Positions 9,812 to 21,074 of a stretch of DNA of 64,000 bases are shown here, piece after piece (position 1 is the first letter of the stretch; each line of letters opens with the position of its first letter). The notes under the pieces were generated by a model. That model was not told where the DNA came from and ran no database searches. It was given only the letters and a program-made list of their open reading frames with translations. The DNA comes from Mortierella alpina. Lineage: Eukaryota; Mortierellomycota; Mortierellomycetes; Mortierellales; Mortierellaceae. A program made the translations under genes and the position numbers. The stretch spans positions 4,216,001-4,280,000 of the forward strand of contig JANATF010000001.1 in the NCBI GenBank assembly GCA_029449245.1, written 5' to 3'.

Positions 9812-12800
9812 CTACACTCCCAAGCGATGGATCTCCTCCCAGCGCTTCCTCAGATCCTTGACAGGCATGTGGTGCTCCATATCCACGCCCGGTTCGACAT
9901 CGCTGTTCTTGTCCCCGCCGATCAGGAATCCGTCCGACGTTCGGATCTTGTGCTTGGGCAGATACCGCGTGGCCCTCACGATGTCATTGTCACTTGTCTG
10001 CAACGTCTGCAGTGCCATCGTCGACCGCGACCGCAGCGCTTGGGACTTGGCCGTGTACTCGGACACGCCGGACACGCCGGCCACCTCGATTGGCAGTTCA
10101 TTAGCAAGTACTTTGCTTTGCCTCTTCTCGTCTTGCTGCTGCTGCTGCTGCTGCTGCTCCTCCTTCACTGGAGATGAAGCCAAGCTGCTGGACAGCGCAG
10201 GAGACGTTGGACTCGTCGTCGTCGTCTCCATCCAGAATCTTGCAAGGTCCTTGACCGAAGGCTGCACAGGTTCATCCTCTGCTAGATAACTTCTGCTGCT
10301 GCTGTTACGACGACTGCATAAAAGTTGCGACGCGGAGCCGTCCATGAACATTGAGAGGTCGCTTTCCGAACTCAAGTCGCTGAACATGGACGAGTCGAAC
10401 TGCAGGATCCCAGAACCTACTCTCTCCTCTTGCTGCTGCTGTTGCTGCTGTTGTTGCAGGGTCTGCTCCGACAGTCTCTGCTTTTGCTTTTGCTTACGTT
10501 TCTGCTGCTTTTGCTGCTCCCACAGCTGCTGCTGCTGCTGCCGTTGTTGTTGTTCTGCCAACTGCTGTTGCTCTGCTAACTGCTGTTGCTTTTCCATCAA
10601 TATCAGAGTGCTCCTGCTCTTGCAACGGAACGTGCTGGTGGATGCCCTTCGTAGGTCCTCAACCTTGGTGTCTGGGGCCTTCTCCTTTTCCTCTGTTGCT
10701 TTGTTGACAGAATCCTGCTCAATCTCATCCTCGTTCTCCTCTGGTACTGTTGCCAAGTACCCATCGACTCGGTGATTGAAGATGGAACTGCCAGCAAGGT
10801 CATTGCCAGCCATTTGCGCCTCAACATCTCCTTCTCTTTGCTCTTCTTCCTCCTGTTCTTCTTCTTCGTCCTCCTCTTCGTCCTCCTCTTCCTCCTCCTC
10901 TTCCTCCTCTGGTACATCCAAGATGTCGTCCTGGAAGGCCACCTTGATCAACTTGAAAGTCTCTCGGATATCGCGCGCCTTGCAGTCTGTACCCATCTTG
11001 ACCCGAATGAACTCCTCCAACTCATCCAGGCACTCGCGTTGCCCGACTAGCCTGAATACATCCAACGACTTGGATTTGACAGTCTCAAAGACGCGTTGAC
11101 CCTTGACATAGGTAGGTCGGGTCCTCGCGTCGGTCTGCCACAGAGTCAGCGATAGCTCTGTGGGCGACACCCGAGCGACGCCATTCGAGGTGCCGAGTGC
11201 CACAAGAGCATTCAGACCCAGTCCTGAAGCTGTCGCCTTGACCTTATCCTTGTCAAAGACCATCACTCCCGTCGCCATGTCACGCCTGGTGGCTGGATTA
11301 TAGAATCCGACGGATAGAGCATCAGGCGCGTTCGACATCCTACGGAACTCGATGCTGCACTCGCCCATCTCCGTGAATTTGCGACCAGCCTCCAAAACCT
11401 TATTCTCGGCGGCCACTGCGGACGCAGCAGAGGTTGTTGACGTTGCTGTCGATGAGGAGGCCACCTTTTCGATCTGCTTCGAGACCCTCAGGAGCGGTGA
11501 CCGATAATCCATGCACAAGAACGTGTTATCGGGCGAGATCTTGGCGTTGTCCATGAGCCATGCGTGGTACTTTTGGAACTCGGTCACGATCTCGGGCGAT
11601 GAGCAAATGATCCTGTACATCTTTGCAATCATCACCGACTGCGAATCGACGTCAAACTCAAAGTGCATCCCAGGATGAAGCCAGCTGCGTGCGTAAAAGT
11701 CCGTGATATACGGCGGCTCCACAAACATGACTTCACCGCCCTTGACACGGCGTTTGCCGCAGAGGAAAAAGTCGTCGCGTTTACGATCGAGCTCATGCGA
11801 CGGAACCAGGCGCGCGGGACGAAGGACAGCAAAGAGCGCGCACTCGTCCCTGAAATAAGCCGCCCGGTCCTCGATCCCCATGCCAAACTCCCCAGGCGCC
11901 ATCTTGCCGGTCGTAAGGTCAACGATCTTGACATTGACATCATATAAATGGCTCTTGCGGAACGGGATCGGGTGCTCTAGAGGTGGGATGACTCCAAGAT
12001 CAAGTGGGAGCCGGCGTACCTCCCAGAGCGATGGCTGACCTAACTGCATACGGCGGGCATACTCCTCCTCGTCGGTCTTGGTGAGTTGATCTGGATGGAT
12101 CTCGGGAATAGCCGCATCCTCGGTCAAGCTGTTGGTAGAACGGCGAAGGCTTTTGAAAATCCTGACAAGAGTTTTCTTGCTGGCTTTGGATCTTGCGAAG
12201 GCGCCGAAGCTGGAGGTGCTGGTGCTCGGTCGAATCTCGTCTAGGTGTGACACAGCAGAAGGAAGTCAATGAAAAAAACAAGGTTGTTAGATCATGATGA
12301 ACTCAGTTACTCTTTAGCGTTATCGCTTTTTTTTTCGACCGAATGGCTCAAGCCGTGTGCAACTTACCAGACTCATCCTGCTCCCGACATGCCTCAGTTG
12401 GCTTTGGCTGCTCGATATCCAGACGTCGAGCGCAGTCAACCCAGGCGTCTCTCTCCTCACTGCTCTCTGCCTGCAAGATGTAGTTGGTCTCGTTGTAGAA
12501 CGAAAGCATCACCAGGTTCTTCTGAACAAAGGGGGGCTGTAGGATATCGGGCGTGGACGAGATCTGGCAGTCAATCACGAGCACTGGCGCGTGGACCAGC
12601 TGCAGCGGTTTCTTGGACGAGGACTTGTTCGCTTTCTTGCTGCGTTTAGCGTCCAGCTCCCCAGTCGATTCGGCTACGGCTACCTCTTCGCACAAGTAGA
12701 CCATATCAGAAGCCACGATTAAACGGTATGCTTTTGGCAAAGAGGTAGCGGGTGCATGTTTCTTCTTGCTAGAGCCTACAGTGGGTGCGAAGGGCGACAT

Positions 12801-14515
12801 GAACTCTGTGAGACGTCCCTCGCGAACCAGCTGACGCTCACCGATCAGCTCTCTTGAGAAAAGTGGGCCTGGAGGGTGTAGTTTGCGCTCCTCTGCGGTC
12901 GTCAGTGCGTTTCCCTTGGGAAGAGCTTTGTGTAGGTTGCTGTAATCGATCAATGCATGCAGCCGACACAGCTGTTCTGTGGTCAACAGTTCGTCCTGCG
13001 CGCTTTTGAATGTCTTGCTGACGTAGTCGTTGTGGTACTTGCTCACGAGCATGATGTCGTCGATCAAGGAGAATTCGGTGACCTGCTCTGCAAAGTCATG
13101 GTAGGAGCGCGCAAGCTGTTCGAGAGCTTTGACCTGTGCAGACCAATTGGCGCAAACCTGGCTCTGATGCTGTGCCACCTCAGGACTGAACTGCGGGAAG
13201 GTGAGGTGGGCGGATCGTCTATTGAACAGCGATAGGCGTGGCTTGGAGGTAGACACGGCAGAAACATCGGCTGCTTGAACGGCGAGAGCATGCTGGATCT
13301 GGTGGACAACGTCTTGAAGCGTGTAATAGACGATTGCCCAGTCCTCGATTAGCTCGTTCGTCTCCTTGCAGCATGCTCGTAGCAGTCCATGTAGCGCCTT
13401 GATGACCACGCCTTGAGTCGGCAGCGTCTCTAAGAGCTATGGCCCACAGGTGCAGCAGATGGTTGATAAAGGCGTTAGCCTCAGGTTGCCACAGAACGGT
13501 AGCACAGAAAGATGAAAAAACGACATTGCATCAACAACGCGCGTTGCGTTTACTTACGTGGTCGATAGCTTGGTGACGAGCCAAGACGCGCTCGCACTTT
13601 TGAAGAGATATTTCAAGGGGGACGATGTCTTTGAGTCGCAAGGCCACTGCTGCTGCACGCATGCTGCGAAGCTGTTCCACTAGGATCTATGAGATGTTAC
13701 AGAAGAACAAGAGGACAATGAGATAAGGATAAATGACACGTGGAGCGGCCTGCCTATGGGCATCCCCTGCTCCATTGTTTTTTTTTTTTGGTTTGACCAA
13801 CGTACCCCAAAGTTCTCTGTATGCGGGTGTTGGACAAGGGCAAGCTCCTGTACGGCGTTTAGAGCAGGCTCAGGGCTAGTGCTTTTGACTTCCAAGCAGT
13901 ACTCCGTCTTCTTGTAGCCGTGCTGCAGATGGAACAGCTTGTCCGCGATCTACAGCGTGTTGGTAAGAAAGTGAGAACGGCATTACGGTACGTGAATGAG
14001 TGATGGAGCAGAGGAATGCGTGCGGGAAAAGGAGCGGGAGTCGAAGGTAACGGGAGTTGTGGCGAGGATGGGAAAGGAAGAAAGTGACGAAGTTGAGGAG
14101 ACGGGAAGGAAATGAGACAGTGAAGACAGAATCAAAAAAAATGAAGAGAAGCCCTTACGTCGAGTTCACGCGAGGCTTCATCCGCGTCCTCTTCGTCCTC
14201 AGCCGCATCCACTGCACGGTCCTCAGAGTCATCTTCCAGGGGCGCAGATTTCGTGATGCTCTCGTATGAGGCGGCGGTGGTGATGCTCAGAGCATGCTTC
14301 AGCTGCTTGCCGGGGCTGACCTGTGCTTGGCCGACGTGTGCAGAGGTAGCAATGGCCTCCCGACCAAAGCCCGCAGCCGAAGATGGACTGGTGTCGACAG
14401 GTGAGAGAATGGCTTTGAAGGTGTCCTCGTCAGAGGCGGGTGTGGTTTGAAGCAATGTCGTGCTGTCATTGATGACGGCAGGCACGGATAGATGCTTTGC
14501 TGTGTGGATCTTCAT
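9812..14515 (-). CDS. Large PH-like protein with polyglutamine and acidic tracts; function unknown
   Basis: Five exons (14159-14515, 13806-13949, 13558-13686, 12368-13436, 9812-12240) join in phase to 1375 residues. Residues about 120-400 are predicted helical (LVEQLRSMRAAAVALRLKDI, then LARSYHDFAEQVTEF). A PH-like domain follows at about 415-550, opening with REGRLTEFMSP and ending SSEERDAWVDCARRLDI, the usual C-terminal tryptophan helix. A second unrecognised globular region follows (KSHLYDVNVKIVDLTTGKM, EFQKYHAWLMDNAKIS). A helical-then-PH order occurs in Rho exchange factors and BAR-PH proteins, but no diagnostic DH motif was seen, so no activity is assigned. The C-terminal third is low-complexity: an acidic run (10842-10912) and glutamine-rich runs (10430-10600, 10129-10161). 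The first intron-bounded exon could be longer; see the possible upstream exon at 15633. Confidence 0.8.
10129..10600 (-). repeat. Coding CAG/CTG tracts (polyglutamine)
   Basis: Several CTG/CAG-rich runs on the plus strand, read as polyglutamine in the minus-strand PH-like gene. The purest are at about 10136-10157 and 10431-10458, with interrupted runs at 10500-10590. They look like ordinary trinucleotide expansion in a disordered tail. Confidence 0.75.
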
Positions 14516-15632
14516 CCTGTTGTTCTGTAAGGGGTTCACTGCGGTGTTCAGAAAATTATCCTCGGAGTTGTGGCTAGAGGACACTGGTGTAGCCTTGATA
14601 TAGGGGTGGTGGTGGTGGTGGTGGTTGGATTCTAAGGATGGTGTTGGATGACTGGCTGTTGGCCAGGGCGAAGTAGCCAAGATAAAGGGGGTATATGGTG
14701 CTAAGCTGATGCAATAAAAGGATGGGATGCTGCGATCTGCGGGCGTGAAGTCTAGGGAAGCTAAGAAGGAGCAAGCAGGAAACAAAAACGACGTTAAAAG
14801 CTGCTCCTACAGCAAGTTTATATCATGCGCCTGCGACCAGATGCCTTCCGTTCTATCCGCTGCAGCATAGCCAGAGACGCGCGAGAGTGGGAAAGAGACC
14901 ACAACTGGGCAACTGGGCAACTGGGTGTCCTTTCTGTTGGTTTGCTGGTCGAAATAATAACAGCACCGACAGTCGGTTAGACGCCTTGCATGTTGACAGA
15001 TTGTCGTTGATGCTGGTCTGCACTGAGACGATCCGATCCTACGATAAATTTGGTGCGGGTGATCTACGCTCCTGCTTGCACTCTAACGGTACTGGTCGTG
15101 CGTCTGCGCTATCCCCGAGGGCAGTGGGTAAACTGGAATCTCAAAGAAGCATAGCTGCAGACTGCAGTGCCTAGCCAGCGCACAGACCAGCATCAAATCA
15201 TGCTTATGCTACACGGCACCACACCTTGCCCACCTCGCATCGGCTCTGCACTTGCCAGATGTGTCCCGTTCTCGCTTGAAAGTCACCCTGGTTGTGGGCA
15301 CGGTCGCAGTCACTGTCGCAGACACTTGGGAAGAGTATTCTGTAAGGGAGGAGGCCGAAAGAGGGCGTGGCGTCATTGAAGCGGAGTCTACGCCGTTGGA
15401 CCCAGAGGAGCAGCGCGATATGTAGCCCCGAAAGGGTATGAGCAAAGTCCGTACACGCTAGACAAAGGTGAGTGGAGAGTGACCAATCGTGACCCAAAAG
15501 GACCCAGGAACAGAGCAGTTGTGAAGAAAAGTGAAGAATGAAGGGTATGTAGGCGTGTAAGTGATCTGCATTGGCGTTATGGGCTGGCTAATGATGGAGC
15601 CGAGCAGAGACAGAGGCGCCAAATGAGCGTAC

Positions 15633-15744
15633 CATTGTATTTGGCTCGAGCCTGCTCACAAGCAGCCAACAGCTCGGGAGTCGAGGTCGTTAGTCTGCTA
15701 TTGTGGGTTCCTGGAGGGACGCCTTGCTCATTCAGAAGCGGCAT
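15633..15744 (-). other. Possible 5' coding exon of the PH-like gene
   Basis: A frame starting at an ATG (15742-15744) encodes MPLLNEQGVPPGTHNSRL and onward, 37 codons plus one base, ending at a good donor (G|GTACGC). A strong acceptor with a long pyrimidine tract ends at 14761. The sequence after it, from 14760, is open and in phase with the ATG at 14513-14515. Joining the two would add 119 residues to the N-terminus. The intron would be 872 bases, and the added residues include a polyhistidine and low-complexity segment, so the model may be false. Confidence 0.35.
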
Positions 15745-16448
15745 TGCAAAAGCTGATTGCACTTACTCTTTGATCTGGAGGCTCTAGTGCAGGGTTGGCA
15801 AGAGCAGAGAGGAAAGAGTCTCTGTAGACGTCTCAGTGACCTGGCTCGGCTCTATGGGCCGGCAGCACTTAGGACAGGGCACAGACAAGCGACGATCATC
15901 GCGACGCGAACGCACCCTTTTTTTTTGTCTCCAGGCACTAGGCAGGCACTAGGCAGGTTCTAGCACACGATCATGATTAGAGATGGGCATGTAAGTTCGT
16001 TGCTGCTACTTCAAGGTACAAGACTCGCCAGCGTGAAGCTTTAGCTTACATGATTCCTGCCCATATTTGTCTTGCTATGAGCCACATGTGTTGGCGACGA
16101 AGCCGTCAAAAACGAAAGTGAGCTTGTAAGGAGGCGTCTCTTGCTTCTCCGAGCAGGGTGTTGAGGGATTCAAGCCATGTGCTCAAGCTTATTCCAAAGT
16201 GAATGTTGAGAGTGAGAGTCGAACTTGTGCCTTCTGTATTCTCTTTTTGCTGTTCACCTTCTCTGGAGTCTTTGGCGGGTCTAAGTAGGCAGCTTGTCCA
16301 AGGTCAACGAGAAAAAAAAAATGAACCTGACGCGTCGTTGTGGGTGGACGCTTGCTCTCGCAACGAGCGGCAGGAAGAGAGAGTCGGTGGGCCTGAGCTG
16401 AAGTTCGAGCTGGCTGCTGAGAGGGAAGGTGGGTCGAGGAAGTCGCGC

Positions 16449-16492
16449 GGAGAGGAGAGAGGAGAGGAGAGGAGAGAGGAGAGGAGAGGAGA
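16449..16492 (+). repeat. GAGAG-type simple repeat
   Basis: Purine-only GGAGA/GGAGAGA units over about 44 bases. No function is indicated. Confidence 0.7.
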
Positions 16493-17566
16493 CGAGGGTG
16501 TAGAAGAGGAGCAAGAGGTTTTGAAAAACCATTGTGAAACCACGCACTCACTTTTGGCTCGTGCATTCGCCCATCTTCCGTTCTATGTCGGCCATGGTAG
16601 CGAGCCACCTGAGGCTACACATGAATGCTTCAACATGGGTTGCTTATGACTTATGAGCATGAGGAACAAGAAGTACGCATGTATAGCCTCATTTATTTCC
16701 ATGGATGGATGGACATTAGCACTCTGGACCCTTGACGTGTACGATCTCCATCCTGAACCCCTCAGGTTGGATAAGATACTCGGACTCGACGGCACCACGT
16801 TGGCCCTCCTCACAACCGGAGTCCTGCATGGACACACTGCACATGGACACCGTGCTCAGACAGGCGAAGATGGTAAGGTCGCGCAGTTGAGGCTGTTGAA
16901 AACTACCACAAAAGCGATCGATAATGGGGGATTTGACTCGGATATTCCGCACTGCAACTCGCAGAGTATTGCTTCCTGACTTAAAACGCCGGTGGGCATG
17001 CACACCGTACGGAATCCGAAAATGCGCTTCTCATAGAGTAAAGCACGCCAAAGGCATTTGAGGGTCCGTGCTCACGGCGAGGCTGCCCTGGCTCTGATTT
17101 TGGTTTGCTTTCTTTGGTGTTCTTGACGAGCAGATCCTGACAACTGTGTTCTGTGCGTTTGACTTGAAGTGTCAACGCAATACTTTGAAGTCCTGGCAGC
17201 ATCCGCCAGAGACGCGATGCGAGATGCCTTTCCAAGGGTTGGAGCGTAGCGTCTTCCCCAGCCCAATCATGCAGGATAGTTACGACACGGCATCTGCGGG
17301 GTGATAGCAGGTGCCTGCTTGATGTCTGAGTTCTACGATGATGGCTCGAGTCTGGAGGAAGTGGAGAGGGCAGAAAGAGAAAGGAGACGCAGCTGAAAGT
17401 GTGCCGATAGAGGGACGACAGGACGCAGGGTGAGTGGGATATGACCAGTCTTGAGTCTTGACCCAGAAGGACCCAGCAGTCACGGAAGACTGTCTGTTTA
17501 CAATTTGGTATTTAATAGTCCTTCGCACGCTGCTGTCCATCCATCACCCTCACCAGCACATCCACC

Positions 17567-20500
17567 ATGGCCACTGTTGTCATTGCCCAAAAGGCTGCCA
17601 CCCTGCCCTATGGTAACATGCTCGGCTCGTTGTCCCGCAGTCTCCCTCTCTGTCTCTCATCTGAGGGAGCTGCACAACTGGTTGCAAGCACACTGGCAAA
17701 CAGCAGCAACATGGCCAACTAAAACACACGCGCCCACTCGTCGTCTTCCTCCTCGCTAGCTATCCCTGCCCTTGCCGCAGCACTCCACAACCCTGCTGTC
17801 GTCAATATCGAATACAAGAATGTCGCCACCTTGGCCGAGCACAGCAACGCCGTCGCCGCCTTGACTGCCAACGGGTAACGTCGCACCGCCTCCTCAGCAT
17901 AGTTTTTCTTTCGACTTTTTTTCAAACGTTTGCTATCCTCTGCTATACGCCCGGAAGCAAATCTTGGCTGACTTTCTCAAGGGATCTTTCTTGTATATAG
18001 CACGACCTTGACCACCGTCAGCGCCATTATTCGCTACATCGTCCGCTCGCACAAGAACACGCTCTACGGATCAGACGCCGCCTCGACCAGCTTGATTGAC
18101 GACTTCATTGACAGGAGCCAGGATATCGTCAACACCTCCGACTTCAAGACCCTGGACGTGATCTTCCAGCAGCTCAACCACCACTTGACCCTTCGCAGTT
18201 ACTTTGTCGGCCACAAGGTCTCTGCTGCCGACATTGCCCTTTGGGGTGCTCTGAAAGCCAACGCCATTTTTGCCCGTCAGATCAAGACCGGCAAGGACCT
18301 CGGCGCCAACCTCGGTCGCTGGTTCAGCAACATCTCTGCACAGGCTTTTGTCGAGGCTGCTATCGCTGATATCACCAAGGCCAATGACAGCAGCAAGGTG
18401 GTATGTGTATCCTTCCAGATCTGCAATGCAATGGAGCGCCAACACACCATGAAAAAAAAACGACAATAGGAAACTCACTTCCCTTTTTGAATACGTGTTC
18501 TTATTATTCTTGTAGGCCAAGTCTGACCAGGGCTCGTTCGACATCAATCTGATTGACGCCGAGATGGGCAAGGTCGTCACCCGCTTCCCCCCAGAGCCAT
18601 CTGGTTACTTGCACATTGGACACGCCAAGGCCGCATTGTTGAACAAGTACTTTGCGGACCAGTACAAGGGTCGCCTCATTGTCCGCTTTGACGACACCAA
18701 CCCAACAAAGGAGAAGGCCGAGTACGAGCACTCGATCAAGGAGGATCTCCTGCTCATCGGCATCGACTCGTCCGTTGTAACCTACACCTCAGACTACTTT
18801 GACAAGATCTACCAGTACGCGCTCCAGCTGATCAAGGAGGGCAAGGCCTACTGCGACACCACTGGACAGGAGCAGATGCGTTCTGAGCGCATGGACGGCA
18901 TTGCCTCGCAGTGCCGTGACCTCTCTGTCGAGGAGAACTTGCGCCGCTTCGAGGAGATGAAGAACGCGACCGAGTTTGGCCAGACCTGCTGTCTGCGCGC
19001 CAAGATGTCTGTCGACAATGCCAACAAGGCTCTTCGCGACCCCGTCATCTACCGCTGCAACCTCATCCCCCATAACCGTACTGGGTAAGTCCACTGCATG
19101 GATGGTCCTTGATATTTTCATGGTCGCGTGTGCCTTCCCTCCCCTCCGTCGCCCCTTTTTTTCTGGCGCATGTGCTAATGTTCGGTCGATGACTCGTCTA
19201 TAGTGACAAGTGGAAGATGTACCCCTTGTACGATCTCGCCTGCCCCATCGTCGACTCTCTCGAGGGCGTCACCCACGCTCTGCGCACGGACGAGTACCAC
19301 GACCGCAACCCTCAGTACCAATGGTTCCTCGACAACCTCGGTCTGCGCCAGGTCCACATCTGGGAGTACAGCCGTCTGAACTTTGTCTACACGCTCCTGT
19401 CCAAGCGCAAGCTGACCTGGTTTGTTGATCAGGGCCGTGTCTCTGGATGGGACGATCCTCGCTTCCCCACCATCCGCGGTATCCACCGCCGTGGATTGAC
19501 CATGGAAGCCCTCAAGACCTACATTCTGATGCAGGGAGCTTCCACAAAGTACATCACCCTTGAGTGGGACAAGCTCTGGGCCGTGAACAAGAAGCAGATC
19601 GACCCCGTCGCCCCCCGCCACACCGCTGTCGAGGGCCTCAACAAGGTCAAGGTCACCGTTGCCGGCGCTGACCTCTATACCCTCAAGGAGGTCCCCCGCC
19701 ACAAGAAGAACGAGGCCCTTGGCAACAAAATGACTGCCTATGGCCCCACCATCTGGATGGACCAGGCCGACTGCAAGGCCTTTGAGGTCAACGAGGAGGT
19801 CACGCTCATGGACTGGGGCAACGCATTCATCCGCTCGATCGAGAAGAACGCCGAGGGTATCGTCACCGGTGTCCAGGCCGAGCTCCACCTCGAGGGAGAC
19901 TTCAAGAAGACCAAGAAGAAGCTGACATGGTTGGCCGATGGTGCCGAGTTGGTCAAGGTCGAGCTCATGGATTACGACTACTTGATCACCAAGAAGAAGG
20001 TCGAGGAGGACGATGAGCTCAAGGACCTGTTGACACCCAAGACCGAGTTCAAGACCGAGGGTATTGCTGACGGCAATGTGGCCGAGTTGAACAAGGGTGA
20101 CATTATCCAGCTGGAGCGTAAGGGCTACTACATTGTCGACGCGGTTGCCACGCCCACCACCCCCGCACGCTTGATCTTGATCCCCGACGGCAGCGTCGCC
20201 TCGGTCGCCTCCAAGGCCGCCCCCGTCACTCACACCGAGGTCAAGGATGCCAAGGATGCCAAGAAGAAGAAGGAGAAGGCTGCCTCAGGTGCTGCTGCGC
20301 CTGCTGCTGCTGTCTCGGGCAAGAAGGCCAAGGCTGCTGCCCACGCCGCTGCTCAGAAGCCTGCCCCCAGCTGGACCGGTCCTGGACCCAAGCCTGAGGA
20401 AATTGTCGAGCTCGAGGCTAAGATTGATGCCCAGGGCTTGAAGGTCCGCCAGCTCAAGACGGACAAGGCCGATGCTGACTTGGTCAAGGACGCTGTTGAT

Positions 20501-20599
20501 GAGCTCTTGGTCCTCAAGAAGCAGCTCCCCATCCGCATTGAGGCCCTCCAGTCCCTTGCAGCCGCCGCCTCTGCCGCTGCTGACAGCTTCAGCCTGTAA
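17567..20599 (+). CDS. GUS1: Cytosolic glutamyl-tRNA synthetase with N-terminal GST-like and C-terminal WHEP domains
   Basis: Charges tRNA-Glu in the cytosol. Exons 17567-17612, 17760-17874, 18001-18400, 18516-19084 and 19204-20599 join in phase to 841 residues. The N-terminal ~185 residues have a GST-C-type helical domain (SYFVGHKVSAADIALWGALK), used for docking in synthetase complexes. The catalytic core begins RFPPEPSGYLHIGHAKAAL with the HIGH signature at about 220, and has the KMSKS-equivalent LLSKRKLTWFV and GWDDPRFPTIRGIHRRGL. A beta-barrel anticodon-binding half follows. After an alanine/lysine-rich linker (AKKKKEKAASG), residues about 780-825 form a WHEP helix-turn-helix (VELEAKIDAQGLKVRQLKTD, then VDELLVLKKQLP). 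Budding yeast Gus1 lacks this; animal EPRS has WHEP repeats between GluRS and ProRS. No ProRS follows here. The start is an ATG in CACCATGG context. Confidence 0.96.
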
Positions 20600-21074
20600 A
20601 GAAAACCAAAAAAAAACGATGATCTGGCAGTAGAGTTGCAGAGAGGGTTTTTTGTTATTTTTTTTTTCGATATCCCTCGTTCTTCTCTCTCTCTCTCGTT
20701 CTGTCTGCATGTAGACCATAAAACAAAACTGTCTATTCACAGCATCTGTTGGAGTTTGCTTTGAAAGGTACTACTGACAAGAAAACCGCTTGGCTGGCGG
20801 TAAAAATCCACTTGACGACCAATTCTCGATAGTGATTCTTCTCCGCCATTTTTTTTCTGACCATGATGGACCCGTTGGCCACATCGCTCATATATATTTG
20901 AAAAGTGAAAAATGCTAGTTTTACAGTTGAAAAAAAAAGGTGGCAGGACATCAAAAGGGGGCATTAGGAACAAAGGTGGCTACTATATAAACAAAAGGCG
21001 ACAAGAAGAAAAAAAAAAAGGAAAGGAAGAAGGGGGGGAAGTAAAGAAAAGCACTACATAAACGAGATCATTAT
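20600..21074. other. Convergent intergenic region
   Basis: 3' flanks of GluRS and the large kinase gene, with several A/T homopolymers. No gene is seen. Confidence 0.5.

Larger units (their letters stand above)
14516..17566. other. Long intergenic region before GluRS
   Basis: About 3 kb. Apart from the possible exon at 15633-15744 and a GA repeat near 16450, nothing gene-like is supported. Open frames at 16200-16650 are translations of the GA tract. Two short stretches near 15480 and 17440 resemble each other (GACCCA-A/G-AAGGACCCAG), perhaps a degenerate duplicated promoter piece. Confidence 0.45.

Noticed and set aside
12269-12290. Separate start for the C-terminal half of the PH-like gene
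   Set aside because: The frame opens at a GTG inside an intron acceptor region. The splice 12368/12240 joins it in phase to the upstream PH exon, so it is one gene.
16189-16650. Overlapping open frames on both strands near 16.4 kb
   Set aside because: They translate a GA repeat and its flanks; composition is repetitive and no family or splice logic supports them.
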